This document shows, piece by piece, positions 21,312 to 31,626 of a stretch of 64,000 nt of DNA. A program made the translations under genes and the position numbers. Origin of the DNA: Incurvaria masculella (Eukaryota > Arthropoda > Insecta > Lepidoptera > Incurvariidae); contig OX335643.1 in assembly GCA_946894095.1 (NCBI GenBank), forward strand, positions 13,317,036-13,381,035, given 5' to 3'. Numbering within the stretch: position 1 is the first letter of the stretch; every line of letters begins with the position of its first letter. Below the pieces are notes generated by a model. The model did not search any database. It saw nothing but the letters and a program-made list of their open reading frames with translations, and was not told the origin of the DNA.

Positions 21312-21825
21312 ACTCACTGACACATCACTTGCTACCACTCGACTGAGCTACTTCTAGCTCACTCTGAGCTGGTTCTCCTTCGCTATGTATTCTGCTATGT
21401 ACTGTTCTACTCACTGACACATCACTTGCGCCGTATTAGTACTCACTGCCGCTCGACTGAGCTAGTTCTAGCTCACTGTGAGCTATTTCTCCTTAGCTCT
21501 GTATTCTGGTATGTACTGTTCTACTCACTGACACATCACTTGCGCCGTTTTTAATTTCGTTAATGCCGCTCGACTGAGCTTGTGCTCCTTAGCTCTGTGT
21601 TCTCTTCTTATCTTGTCTACTCACTTACGCATCTCTTGCACCACGTTAGTACTGGCTACCACTTGAATGAGATAGTTCTAGCTCACTGTGATCTAGTGCT
21701 CCTTAGCTCTGTATTGTGTTATTATCTCGTCTGCTTACTGACACATCACTTGCGCCGAGTTAGGACTTAAGACCACTCGACTGAGAGCTAGTGCTCTTTA
21801 GCTCTGTGATGTGTTATTATCTTTA
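21312..21825. repeat. Five-unit, about 100-bp minisatellite in the globin 5' flank or 5' UTR
   Basis: Units begin ACTCACTGACACATCACTTG at 21312, 21409, 21523, 21619 (ACTCACTTACGCATCTCTTG) and 21733 (GCTTACTGACAC...), giving lengths of about 97, 114, 96, 114 and 93 bp. All share GCTCGACTGAGC-like, CTAGCTCACTGTGA and CTCCTTAGCTCTGTATT blocks. The first unit starts 8 bp from the globin ATG. The alternating short/long spacing suggests amplification as dimers. Confidence 0.9.
21338..21786 (-). promoter_or_regulatory. Repeated initiator-like CTCAGTCG motifs upstream of globin
   Basis: On the minus strand CTCAGTCG occurs at about 21347, 21461, 21578 and 21786, once in four of the five minisatellite units; unit four has the diverged CTCATTCA. 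The arthropod initiator consensus is TCAGT (TCAKTY). Whether transcription starts here is unproven. No TATA box or strong DPE was identified. Confidence 0.35.
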
Positions 21826-21832
21826 ATTACAC

Positions 21833-22381
21833 TTAAGGTGGCCCATCCCGCTCATCTCCCCATACAAAAGGGGAAAGAAGATCACGCCCATATTTTTTGT
21901 CATAGATCCAACATTTTGCTCAAAATAGCTTTATTTGATCGAACTAGATGTCCGATGACCTTTGGCATTGTAAAATTGTATTTGGTTTCTAGGTTATAAG
22001 GTCCGAAAGTTCGAATCTTTCGCGCGTTTTATACAATAACTTTGGAGGTAGATTACGCAATCATAAAGTAAGAACATCTTAAAAAGATTAGTCATCAGAC
22101 ATGGATTATTTAATCAAGATTTATAACCGATTTGGTTTTTGTTAGATTTTTGACTACATCGGTCGGGGTTTACTTTTAGCTAGAAGTCGTTTTGAAATTA
22201 AAATTTTCGTAAATCTTACCATATCATACGCTATGCACATTGTCTTTTTGTGGACATGTTGCATCTTCCTCATCACGGAGCCTGTCTTATTCTTTGAAAC
22301 AGAGAAGGTCCCAGAGCGCCACAGCACGGTTTTGTACCGTGCCCGCGGATGAGTTAGGCCCGCCGGGTTGGGCCACCTTAA
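21833..22381. mobile_element. TTAA-flanked MITE, copy 2 (541 bp between duplications)
   Basis: TTAA at 21833-21836 and 22378-22381 bounds GGTGGCCCATCCCGCTCATC at the left and CCGGGTTGGGCCACC at the right. It is collinear with 12464-13013. It sits directly against the minisatellite upstream of the globin exon, so it separates that array from more distal upstream DNA. Small frames inside are not genes. Confidence 0.87.
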
Positions 22382-23277
22382 CTATGCGTTACAAAGCTAT
22401 CTCTAAACTTTCAGTATAATTAAACTGTATATACTCAATAGCAAGAGTTTACTATAGTAGCACTATACTAACACTGTGGACTAGTCATATTTAATTGAAG
22501 ACTAGTACTTTTAAAGATAGTATACCATTGCATCACTTCTTTGTCGTCTTGAAGCACTTTATTTTACAAATGTTTAAGAAACACGTGCAAACATTCGCGA
22601 AGAGTTAACGACACATCGTCACTCAAACACTTGAATGTCTATGTCAATATATTGTGAAAATTAATCACTGCAGTGTTATTTTTTCTTAATTTTTCCTCTG
22701 TCAAACTCATCGGATCAAATTAATTTCGCTGCACACGACAGTGTTTAATTCATTTGGCACTTTCGAAATAAATTAGCTACTTTACCTAATATAACTTAGC
22801 ACGTATATTACCGTCCTTGGCATGTTATCAAATTTGTTTGCACGTTAGGGATTTTCGACTCTTGCTAACTTGTCTACAGGACGTGGTATGCTGGGATGTT
22901 TTGTCAATAGACTGCCGCATTTTTAACTCTTATCGCGAAACTTCAGGGCACATCGCGTTATCTTCAGATAACGTCTTATTTATCCTCCGTTCCGGTTCGC
23001 CTGCAAGAAAAGAGAAACCATTTTCAGTAAATTTAACATAAATCAGTGACATGCCAAATACACAAGCTGTTACAGGAAAGTGATTTCTGAGTTTAATACA
23101 AACAATACACTTCGGTGTATTTTACTATCAATTTTTAGTTATCTTTCATACAAATTAACTTATTCGCGGGCACGGCACAATTTTAAAAGTTATTTTGCGC
23201 TCTGGCAATGAGGAAGAAGCAAACAATTTCATTTTCATTTTACTTTTTAGAATACATCTAGTTTGAACAAATAAAGC
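22382..23277. other. No recognisable gene
   Basis: This is upstream of the globin exon. An open frame at 22817-23041 (+) has no recognisable domain. Confidence 0.45.
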
Positions 23278-23690
23278 TTTTTTTATGCAACCTGACATGG
23301 ATGGCTAATACCACACAACTACCGTTGTTATATTAGCCCAATACACCACATTCCAGGAATAAGGTGCCATGCCAGGACCTTCCCGATATGACAACGGCTG
23401 CATTGAACTGGATGGAAAACACGGATAATTTTTAATTGCCGCTTCGACCATCTTTCCATCCAATGCGATGGTACCAACCCGGGCGGGCTTAAGCCCTACC
23501 ACCTAGTAGGGGAAGGGGAGCTACAGTTTTACATGGATTCCGAACCATGGAGCAGCTAGCATTCGTGACGAAATGCACTTATCGAACTCAGAAAGAGAAA
23601 GAAAGTGGTGCATGTCGGAATTGAACCCAGACCTCTGGTACGTTAGTCCAGTCCCCGCGCCACTAAGCTACGAGCCTATCAAGCAGTTTT
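23278..23690 (-). mobile_element. tRNA-derived SINE, near full-length copy
   Basis: The plus strand shows T-tail, GCAACCTGACATGGATGGCT, GTGCCATGCCAGGACCTTCC, CATCCAATGCGATGGTACCA, GGCGGGCTTAAGCCCTACCA, CGAACTCAGAAAGAGAAAGA, then TTGAACCCAGACCTC (box B complement) and CCACTAAGCTACGAGCC (box A complement). It is one of the least diverged copies. Confidence 0.92.
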
Positions 23691-23979
23691 GAGTATGATT
23701 TTAGATCTTCCACAAGAAATATGCACCTGATCTTCTTTCCACGTTTGTATGAGGAGTTGAGCGATCTTAACTCATAAAATCGATGATAAAGAAAATATTA
23801 ACGGGTTTTGGACTGACGGTGATTGGACTCGCGATGAGCGAGATTGGCGAGAAGGATAAGTGGTGGCAACTCAGATAAAAAATAGGAAAGAGCCAAATAG
23901 ATGTACCTTCTAACGCGCCTACAATGAGATCCGTTTTCGCCAATTTTCTATATCTACCGACTAAAAGATACGTGCCACT

Positions 23980-24219
23980 CGCATATTTAGTTGCAGATAT
24001 TTAGGAGGGTTTGTGCCGCTGGGAACTGACTTGGCGAACGCATTTCGGGAGCGCATTGTCGCTAGGCTTGAAATTTTACCACCGGGAGACACGACCAGAA
24101 TATTCGAACCAAAAGAGTTCGAGAAATATTGGGAACATTATAAACAATATCGTGAGAAACAAAAAAGTTTCAGTAATCCTAAAACTATAAGTCGATTACG
24201 AAAGAAATTTAATAACTAA
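23980..24219 (+). CDS. Possible terminal coding exon, unrecognised
   Basis: An open frame runs from about 23970 to TAA at 24219. The last 67 codons read like a real protein tail: LGTDLANAFRERIVARLEIL, then PPGDTTRIFEPKEFEKYWEH, then a basic, glutamine-rich end finishing RLRKKFNN. Charged amphipathic composition and absence of low complexity distinguish it from neighbouring random frames. The frame has no ATG near its start; TTAGTTGCAG at 23987-23996 or ATATTTAG at 23997-24004 could be a splice acceptor, so this would be a last exon whose upstream exons are unidentified. I do not recognise the family, and a decayed transposon ORF is equally possible. Confidence 0.35.
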   Translation, partial: RIFSCRYLGGFVPLGTDLANAFRERIVARLEILPPGDTTRIFEPKEFEKYWEHYKQYREKQKSFSNPKTISRLRKKFNN

Positions 24220-26184
24220 GGTCAGCCATTACAAGATAAATCTCCTCGCTAGAACGAAGGATCGGAGTCCTCTTTCACATTTTTATTCATCTGATTTATG
24301 ACCCACGGAGTTGCTACACGCACGTAATCAATTGTGTGGCCTTCGTATCTTCCCTACTTCGTTTTATATAGACCGTCTATGAACTGAAGTATTTTATATC
24401 AGAATACATAAAAATAGGACATTCCGACTGGTATGAGAACAAAATTGATGTTTTGGTGTTTATTTGCCGTCAATTAATTTATTTGCAAACTTTTAAATGA
24501 CTTTCCGGCGTGCTATGTTTAAGTGTGGCGCTGTCGAACGTAACTTTAGGAAAAAGGAAACCAACATGCCCAATAAAAATGTAAGCATAAGAACTTCTCG
24601 TAGAATTCAATATTTACTAATTATCTTATTCTACACCATTGCATCGTGACATTTATTTATGCTTCCGCTAATCATACAACAATCCAAGGTCATTACATCC
24701 CCAGAACAAAAAATGCAATAGCTTGTTATACATTTCAAAATGTGTATGATAACAGCAAAATGTTTTATGATTCCATAGATTTCCCTGTAGAAATAAATAA
24801 AATTTGAAATGACTTAAGCCCCTCATGAGAAAAAAAAATAAATGAAAACTATCGGAATAGATAAGAAATCATTTTTCATTATTCTTGCTTGAATTTTATT
24901 CGTTCATTGATGAATATTTTAATTTGATATTCTAATTTTTCATGATCGGATGAAGCAGGGTTATATTTCTATTAAGTTGGCTAAATTTGTATTTCTCATT
25001 TTTTCCAAAATTATCTTATTATCTTTTTGCATCATGAATTTACAGTTGGTATTAAATTTCTCTTATTAGCTCAGAAATAAGTAACTTAATCAGCATTTAC
25101 CTTTTATTATTACTTAGGAATTGTCGTTTTTAAAAGTTTATGTCGCTTTTGCCGCCGTGTTTAGAAAGCCGTAATTCAGAAATGATTCCCAAATTAAAAC
25201 AACATATTTTAGCTATACTGTTTAGGAAATAAAAAAAATGGAGGCTAAAATGATTATTTCATGTAACCCTGCTTAACCCTTATATCAACACTTAAAAACT
25301 TGGTAAGCATAAGAAAATGACGCTTCGCATACAATAGGTTTATAAATTATTTCACACTATTCCAATTAACTTGATATTTGTTATCGTATATAAAACAATC
25401 CATAGAAGGAAAGAAAGAAAGAAAGATATTTTTTTATTCAAAAACAACAAAAAACTAATAACAGTCGTACAATTGCACAGCTGTAACTTCACTTTTTTTT
25501 TCCAAAAATATTATAAATTATCCTGGGTGAAACACAGAGAACAATAAATATCTATTTACATACAAAGGATTTTATTATGGCTGTCTCCATTATTTTAGTG
25601 AGTGAACATCATCATTACGTATTATCACGAGGCTATTGGCCGCTAAAATTCCTGCTTGTATAGTTTTCCAGCTATTAATACAATATTCAATTCCACCTCA
25701 ATGTTGCTATGCTTGATATAGAGGCCATGTGGGATAAATATTTGTAAATTCTCAGACAGCGGTTGTTTAAGATACTCCGGTTTGCGTATATTGCAAGCAA
25801 AAGACGTAACAAAGAGTAGGTTTGAGATTAAACAGAAATATATATATTATATATAAGTATTATAATAACATTTCCATGTAATCCGAAGTCCACAGAATGA
25901 AAAGGCAAGGGTTATCGAAACTATAAAGATGATAAGATGTTCTCGCTAGTTTGTCAAGAGCGTCAGCAACATTAGGGCCCGGGACACACATCAGGTTTCC
26001 TGATCAGGATTCAGAATCAGGAATCAGAAACGACCTTTACTGATTGCTCGGAACGCACATTAGATTTTTCCGTCCGGAATTTTACGAGTCAGTCATGTGG
26101 ACGCGTCCGTCAGGTGCAAAATTATATTTGTCTTCCTACCAGCATGGATTGTGAAGACTTCGATGACGATTTACTTCTTACAAT
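24220..26184. other. No recognisable gene
   Basis: AT-rich. A (GAAA)n run followed by TATTTTTTTATTCAAAAAC at 25408-25445 looks like the complement of a LINE 3' tail, but no LINE coding sequence follows. Confidence 0.5.
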
Positions 26185-26393
26185 TGAGCGGCTAGACTAA
26201 TGACGCGGGGCTTGCCTAGAATACCAGCGGTTCAAATCCTGACCCCATTCATGCACGACTTTCTTCCTCTTTCTGAGTTGGATTAGTGCATTTCGTCAAG
26301 AATGCGAACTTCTCCATTGTTCGGAATCCATGTAAAACTGTAGGTCTCCTTCCCCTACTAAGTGGTATGGCTTAAGCCCGTCCGGGTTGGTAT
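26185..26393 (+). mobile_element. SINE, 5' half
   Basis: GAGCGGCTAGACTAATGACG (box A-like) and GCGGTTCAAATCCTGACC (box B) are followed by the body as far as GCCCGTCCGGGTTGGTA, where similarity stops abruptly. The 3' half and tail are missing. Confidence 0.8.
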
Positions 26394-26487
26394 GTATAAA
26401 TGAATGGACACTCAATAAAAGGGAGTTAGTTTTAAACACCTATTAAAATAGTTAATTTTTATTATTGCTTAAATTAAGGTGCATTTT

Positions 26488-26662
26488 TATGTAATCGAAC
26501 ATTGATGGCTAATACCAAACCACGTGGAAAGTAAACCTTCCTTATATTGTACTCGGCTACGTTCAGCTGGAAGAAAAACGCCGAAAATTTGTAGGCATTG
26601 AAACGAGAATATTCATTGTTCCTTCTATACTCAATAGGATACGAATCCTGGCGGGATTATCT
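26488..26662 (-). mobile_element. SINE fragment, strongly diverged
   Basis: TTTTTATGTAATCGAACATT, GATGGCTAATACCAAACCAC, CTTCCTTATATTG, GCTACGTTCAGCTGGAAG and CCTGGCGGG follow SINE order in minus orientation, with much loss. Confidence 0.55.
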
Positions 26663-26679
26663 ATGCAACCGTAAGTGAG

Positions 26680-26980
26680 GACACGAGTGGGTCCTCAAGA
26701 ACGCTGAGCCTTGCTTTCCATACCAGAGGTCATGGGTTTAATCTCCGCCGCCCGTTCATGCAATTGATTTCTCTTTCTGATTTGAATAGGTGAATTGCGT
26801 TACGAATCCGAGCTGTTCCATGATTCGGAATCCAGGGTAGGATTAAGCCCGCCCGGGTTGATACCATCGCATTGGAAGAATACATGTTCAATGTAGCCGT
26901 GCTGGCATGGCACCTAATTCCTTTGGGATTGTGGTGCATTGGGCTGGACTGGTGCTGCATGACGGTGGACGTGGTAGTAG
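26680..26980 (+). mobile_element. tRNA-derived SINE copy, internally deleted
   Basis: CATACCAGAGGTCATGGGTT and TAATCTCC (box B remnant), GATTCGGAATCCAGGG, GCCCGCCCGGGTTGATACCA, TTCAATGTAGCCGTGCTGGC, ATGGCACCTAATTCC. It lacks the CATCCAGTTC segment and the A-tail. Confidence 0.75.
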
Positions 26981-27621
26981 ATCCATACAGTTACAATAAA
27001 AACTAACGACCTACAGTTTTACTTACCGTCCAAACCGCGAACGAAATATCCTTAATTCGCCTCTTACGGCATACACGAGAATTACCACGCACATACTTGC
27101 TGTAGCATGACAAAATATATCTTACCGAAATCTACATAGATAAAAATATTAATTTCTGATCGGAATCACGTTCTAATTATACCTTTGAAAAAGTTTTTCT
27201 CAATGGACATCATGATACGCATTTGTTCATTAATATAGAGCGGCATTCAATACCAGGGACATTAATACCCCTAGCCGATACAAACATTATAATATTCGGG
27301 CAGCCCGTATATATTCCAGAGAACACGAGTTCGACACACACATGTTCTTAGGTCCCTTTCCCTTGTTGTAGCAGGGTTGAGCCCGTCTGATTCGGTTTCA
27401 CCGCATTCAATGAAATATGTTGATGGATACAACAGTCATTGTTATGCGGTAAATGGACTTCGAAAATTTGCTTTCATGATGTGTAAGGCTATACTATATT
27501 AAATAGATTAGAGAGGGAGGAATATATTGCTTGCGTTTTATCAGTGTCGAATAGGGATAATAAAAGTCCACAGGAGGCGTTGCAATTTACATTTCAGAAT
27601 ATATTAAATACAAACCAAAAA
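26981..27621. other. No gene; SINE remnant at 27345-27440
   Basis: AGGTCCCTTTCCCTTGTTG, AGGGTTGAGCCCGTCTG and CACCGCATTCAATGAAA are a diverged piece of the SINE body. The rest is without recognised structure. Confidence 0.5.
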
Positions 27622-27925
27622 ACCGGCCAAGCGCGAGTCGGCCTCGCACACGAAGGGTTCCGTACCATCGTAAAAAAATGTATACAAAAAAATCACGTTT
27701 AATTTTAATTATTTCTTAATCTTACCTATTTGTTGTTATAGCGGCAAAATAAATACACACTCTGTGAAAATTTCCGCTGTGTATCTGTTACGGTTACTGA
27801 GATACAGCCCTGTGACAGACGGACAGACGGACGGACGGACGGACGGACGGACGGACAGCGGAGGCTTAGTAATAGGGAGTAAAACGGAAGTTTTCACCCT
27901 TTGGGTACGGAACCCTAAAAATATC
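27622..27925 (-). mobile_element. GGGTTCCGTACC-family element, near full length
   Basis: It starts AAAACCGGCCAAGCGCGAGT and AAGGGTTCCGTACCATCGT, contains TTGTTGTTATAGCGGCAAAA, a (GGAC)n array at 27820-27855 and AGCGGAGGCTTAGTAATAGG, and ends GGGTACGGAACCCTAAAAA. An open frame translating the array as an aspartate-glycine-arginine-threonine repeat is an artefact of the microsatellite. Confidence 0.85.
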
Positions 27926-28192
27926 TATGTTTTTATTAATTTACAATGGCATACATAAATCGTAGTTAAAATTTAACGTTTTTATCACGCCTACCTAGGC
28001 AAAATTTTAAATCAAGCTTAGTTTAATAACGGTGTAACTAGTTCGGGTAGTGACGGGAGATGGCGCTGGTTATAAATGTCATAGTTCCAGTAAAAATAAG
28101 CAATTTTCGGCGAGTTTTGTACGTTGTATAACGTTAGCTACTTATAGCTTCCTCTTTGATCTATGATACATTAAACAACGAACACACACCAA
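27926..28192. other. No recognisable gene
   Basis: Short spacer between two elements of the same family. ATGGCGCTGGTTATAAATG and neighbouring text show no coding or repeat signal. Confidence 0.4.
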
Positions 28193-28290
28193 GGGTTCCG
28201 TACCACCGAACAAGATTGAACGGACGAACAGCAGCGGCTTAGTATTAGGGTTCTGTTGGCACCCTTTGGGTACGGAACCCTAACAAAACA
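28193..28290 (-). mobile_element. GGGTTCCGTACC-family element, internal-deletion derivative
   Basis: It keeps both ends (AAGGGTTCCGTACCACCG and GGGTACGGAACCCTAACA) and a short piece of GAACAGCAGCGGCTTAGTAT, but about 200 bp of the middle is gone. Confidence 0.75.
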
Positions 28291-28299
28291 CTATGAGAG

Positions 28300-28400
28300 A
28301 ACACCCAGCGTCATGACATTGGTCGAAAACTCCGTATTTCTCAATTAATTAGGTGCCATTCCAGAACCTTCCCTTTAGGATCCCCGTTACATTAAATTTT
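28300..28400 (-). mobile_element. SINE 3'-half fragment
   Basis: GCGTCATGACATTGG, TTAGGTGCCATTCCAGAACC, TTCCCTTTAGGA matches the SINE tail-proximal region in minus orientation. A still smaller remnant (CTGTCATGGATGGC) is at about 29407. Confidence 0.6.
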
Positions 28401-28627
28401 ACCCGTTTTTGGCTTCCATACATTCCACAAAGATAATATCACACAAAATATGCATTAACATATCAACTAACGGGTCATAGATAATTAAGACTGGTTTAGT
28501 AAGGAGGAAAACTCAGTATGGAAATACCAACTATTTCTGGACAAACCAAAGTTTGCTGTTGAATAAGTATTTCTTGAATTAAAGACGTGTAGAATGAGGT
28601 CAAATAAATATTTTAAGATTCGACTTA

Positions 28628-28935
28628 GGAAAAAACCGGCCAAGTGCGAGTCGGACTCGCACACAAAGGATTCCATACCATCTTACAAGATTTAAGACAA
28701 AAAAAAACACGTTTTTTGTATGGGACACCCCTTTAATTATTATTATTATTTTATTTTACCTATTTGTTGTTATGTATGTAAATACACACTCTGTGATAAT
28801 TTCAGCTGCCTACCTATTGCGGTTCATGAGATACAGCCCTGTGACAGACGGACGGACGGACGGACGGACGGACAGCGGAGGCTTAGTAATAGAATTCCTT
28901 TTTCACCCTTTGGTGAAAAAGGAAGCCTATTAATA
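28628..28935 (-). mobile_element. GGGTTCCGTACC-family element
   Basis: AAAACCGGCCAAGTGCGAGT, AAAGGATTCCATACC, CCTATTTGTTGTTATG, (GGAC)n at 28848-28873, AGCGGAGGCTTAGTAATAG. The terminal block is altered to TTTGGTGAAAAAGGAAGCC. Confidence 0.8.
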
Positions 28936-29689
28936 TGCTTAAATAACACATATCTCATTGTGCTGTTAGTAACGCATAATTTATTTTACATTACCTACTT
29001 TTATTATAAAATACTTTTGACGAACTACGTAGAATAAAACTAGCATAACATATTTCGGTCAATAAAGTCAATGACGTAGGCGAAGGATGTTAGAAAGGCA
29101 ATATAATACTAATAAAATATATTTTTCTTTTTACGATAACTATGAAAAGGTATATTTTATGTTAAAATATACGCTAAACCAGGACAAGTTAATCAAGACT
29201 ATATATAGCTATAAAACTATACACCTTGTAGTTACAAAACTGTGCTCACCACAAGTACTACATCCTTTAAAAAAATAGGGAAAAGCTCAAAAAGTAAATA
29301 TGTATTAATCAAAAATAGGTGGGTGAAATAATTGAATTATCACATAAAAACTATTTCGACGTAAACCAAAGCACGCCTAGAACAAGAAATATTCTGGATT
29401 ATTACACCTGTCATGGATGGCTTACATAATTTTCTGGTGTCATGCCCAAGACCACTCAAAAAATGTATAGTCTTTTTTTACTAAGACGATGATCAGTACT
29501 CCGAGAAGTAGAACCCGGCTTGATAAATTCTTAATGATTACCACAAATTGCCACAGCCGGCTCCAAAAAATGAGTTTTGCGCACGTTCAGATTATAGAAC
29601 AGCGGTTGCGTGCAACTCGATCTGTTTTTCTGTTTGTTGGTTGACGTATTGTACTTGAAACTAGATTGTATCACCACTAATAACCATGA
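28936..29689. other. No recognisable gene
   Basis: AT-rich. The 63-codon frame at 29087-29278 is lysine/tyrosine-rich, as expected for random AT-rich DNA. Confidence 0.45.
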
Positions 29690-30223
29690 TACAGTACGCG
29701 ACAGAGCAAGAGTGCGGGTTGGAGCAACTTGCTAGTGATGTGCAAACATGTTTTGTAATAAGAGCAATAGTTATGTACCAATGTTATCTTTATTTATAAC
29801 TAGCTGAGGTTCCCGGCTCCACTCGGGTCGATTTCGTTATGAACATTCATCCGGGCGGAGCCCGATAATATGTGTTTTAACGTAACCGTAAAACATATTT
29901 TACCTAAATACATTTTCAATATAATTTAAAATGTGTTTGTTTTACGTACTTTGGTATACATACATACATACACATGTTCATTATATGTCTCATTCAATAC
30001 AATCCTTGACTGAATTATTGGACGTTTTGCTGTTGGTTCATTAGAATTTATATTAAATCACGTAATACAAACACTCAACGGTTAAAAATAAGCAACATTA
30101 AATAATAATATAACTGTCGTGACGTAAGTCGATTAAATACGCATGCGGGGAACCCAGGAGAGTGCACGCCGCCCGCGTCGCACCTAATACGTCGCCCGCG
30201 CTTCTGCTCTGTCGCGTACTGTA
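29690..30223. mobile_element. TA-flanked MITE with CAGTACGCGACAGAGCA ends (530 bp)
   Basis: CAGTACGCGACAGAGCA starts at 29692 and its exact complement ends at 30221, each flanked by TA, the duplication expected of Tc1/mariner-type transposition. No transposase is encoded. Inside, at 29797-29860, lies CTAGCTGAGGTTCCCGGCT, a partial member of the CTAGCTGYGGTACCCGGCT family, probably nested. (CATA)n is at 29951-29966. Confidence 0.8.
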
Positions 30224-30304
30224 CATTTGGTTGAGATATTAGACTTAAAGATATGAAGATGTTGTTTTTGTCATACTGTTAACACGTTTTTGTGGGTCTT
30301 TTTT

Positions 30305-30490
30305 TGATGGAAATGGACATTGAAGGCGAATGCCACAACGAATGTCATAATATTAGCACAGCCATAGAATAAATATATATTAATCTATGTGCCAACACAC
30401 CGCATTCCCCAAGAAGTTAGGTACCATGGCATGGCAGGACCTTCGCTTTGAGAAGCAAGACCCCGCGCCCTCAGCTATGAATCGCTATCA
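30305..30490 (-). mobile_element. SINE fragment with an internal insertion
   Basis: AATGGACATTGAAGGCGAAT, GTCATAATATTAGCAC, then a short AT-rich insert duplicating ATGTGCCAACACACCGCATT context, then GTTAGGTACCATGGCATGGC and AGGACCTTCGCTTTGAG. It jumps to CCCCGCGCCCTCAGCTATGA, the head end, so the middle is deleted. Confidence 0.65.
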
Positions 30491-31249
30491 TTTTATTAAT
30501 TTTCTTTTTATCTTACCAGCTTTGCATGCTCCATAATCAAAGAAATAAATGCCAACTCTGTATTATTTCGTAGTATTGTCGAACGTTGTTTTTGGAAACT
30601 ATATTTAGACGACCTCGTTGACTGAGTATGCAAATCATCGCCGAGACGAAACATAAGATACATCATAGTCAAGGTAAGTCATTTGAAATTCTCCAAGAGC
30701 GTAGCTTTTCAACGTTGGAAGACCGTGAAAAATTGTCGGACCAGCCTTGAAAGTAAACTCTTTCTGAACTTTGTTATAACAATATGCGTAAAACGTAGAC
30801 TAAGCAAAGTAAAACTCGACATGAAAACAAATATATTTTAATTATTTTTATTTGTTTTTGTTTTGTATTCACATTCATTTTCTTAGTTATCCTGACTTGA
30901 TATACTACAGTTTTTATATTCAACAGGATAGCTATTTAACCCATATGAATAAAATGGGTATACTGGAAAATAGGATGTTGGAATCATAAAAAAAAGATGT
31001 ATTCAAAAAAAAAATTGCCTGAAACCAAAATGTTAACGATATTTCCAGCAGTAGCATAAACACCCCTTTCTTTGCTGTCGCGCAGTTCAGACAGTATAAT
31101 TTGCATGCTCATTCAGACAGTAAAAAACAGAAAAAATCCTCACATCAGACTGGGAAGTGTGAATTAAAACACACTATGTCTCTCAGTGTCCTTAGTCAAT
31201 GGGTCGTTACATAGACAAATGAATTTTTATGCACAGCTTTCGCAGATCG
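30491..31249. other. No recognisable gene
   Basis: AT-rich; nothing recognised. Confidence 0.5.
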
Positions 31250-31500
31250 CAGGAAAGTTGAGAAATTCGTTAAGTTGCAAATTTCCTAGGAACCATGTAA
31301 GTTTCCGGACATTTGTCAAAAGACATTTCAATTTACACCCTTTCTGATAGATTCCAGGAAACTTGTAAGTTGGCCGACCCTCGTAAGGATACTTGTAAGG
31401 CAAGATATTATTTACAAATTTTGTAGTTTACATATCGGTTTTTTCGGGAACTTATAAGTATCCGTTGAGTCCTCAGGATAATTGTAAATGCACTCCAAAT
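31250..31500. repeat. Cluster of degenerate GGAAACWTGTAAGT motifs
   Basis: GGAACCATGTAAGTTTCC (31271), GGAAACTTGTAAGTTGG (31340), GGATACTTGTAAGGC, GGGAACTTATAAGTATCC and GGATAATTGTAAATG occur at roughly 35-70-bp spacing. The motif resumes at 32590-32690 (GGAAAATGTAAGC, GGAAACATGTAAGTG), on the far side of two SINE insertions, and an inverted CTTACAAGTTTCTTG is at 32188. It looks like one old tandem array broken by SINEs. Confidence 0.5.
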
Positions 31501-31626
31501 TTTTGTTGTCGTTTACAAGAATAAATAATCAAGCTTAATTAATTGAACTTGCGGAGCGCTTGTTCACCTTAACCTTGGCGCGGAATGTTGAGGCCCGCAA
31601 GCAGTACTTAAGACCATCAATTGTCA

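Noticed and set aside
20942..21346. 134-codon plus-strand ORF over the globin exon, and the 76-77-codon frames beside it
   Set aside because: Shadows of the GC-rich globin exon in other frames. Only the minus frame starting MGCELG shows globin helices and an intron donor in the right place.
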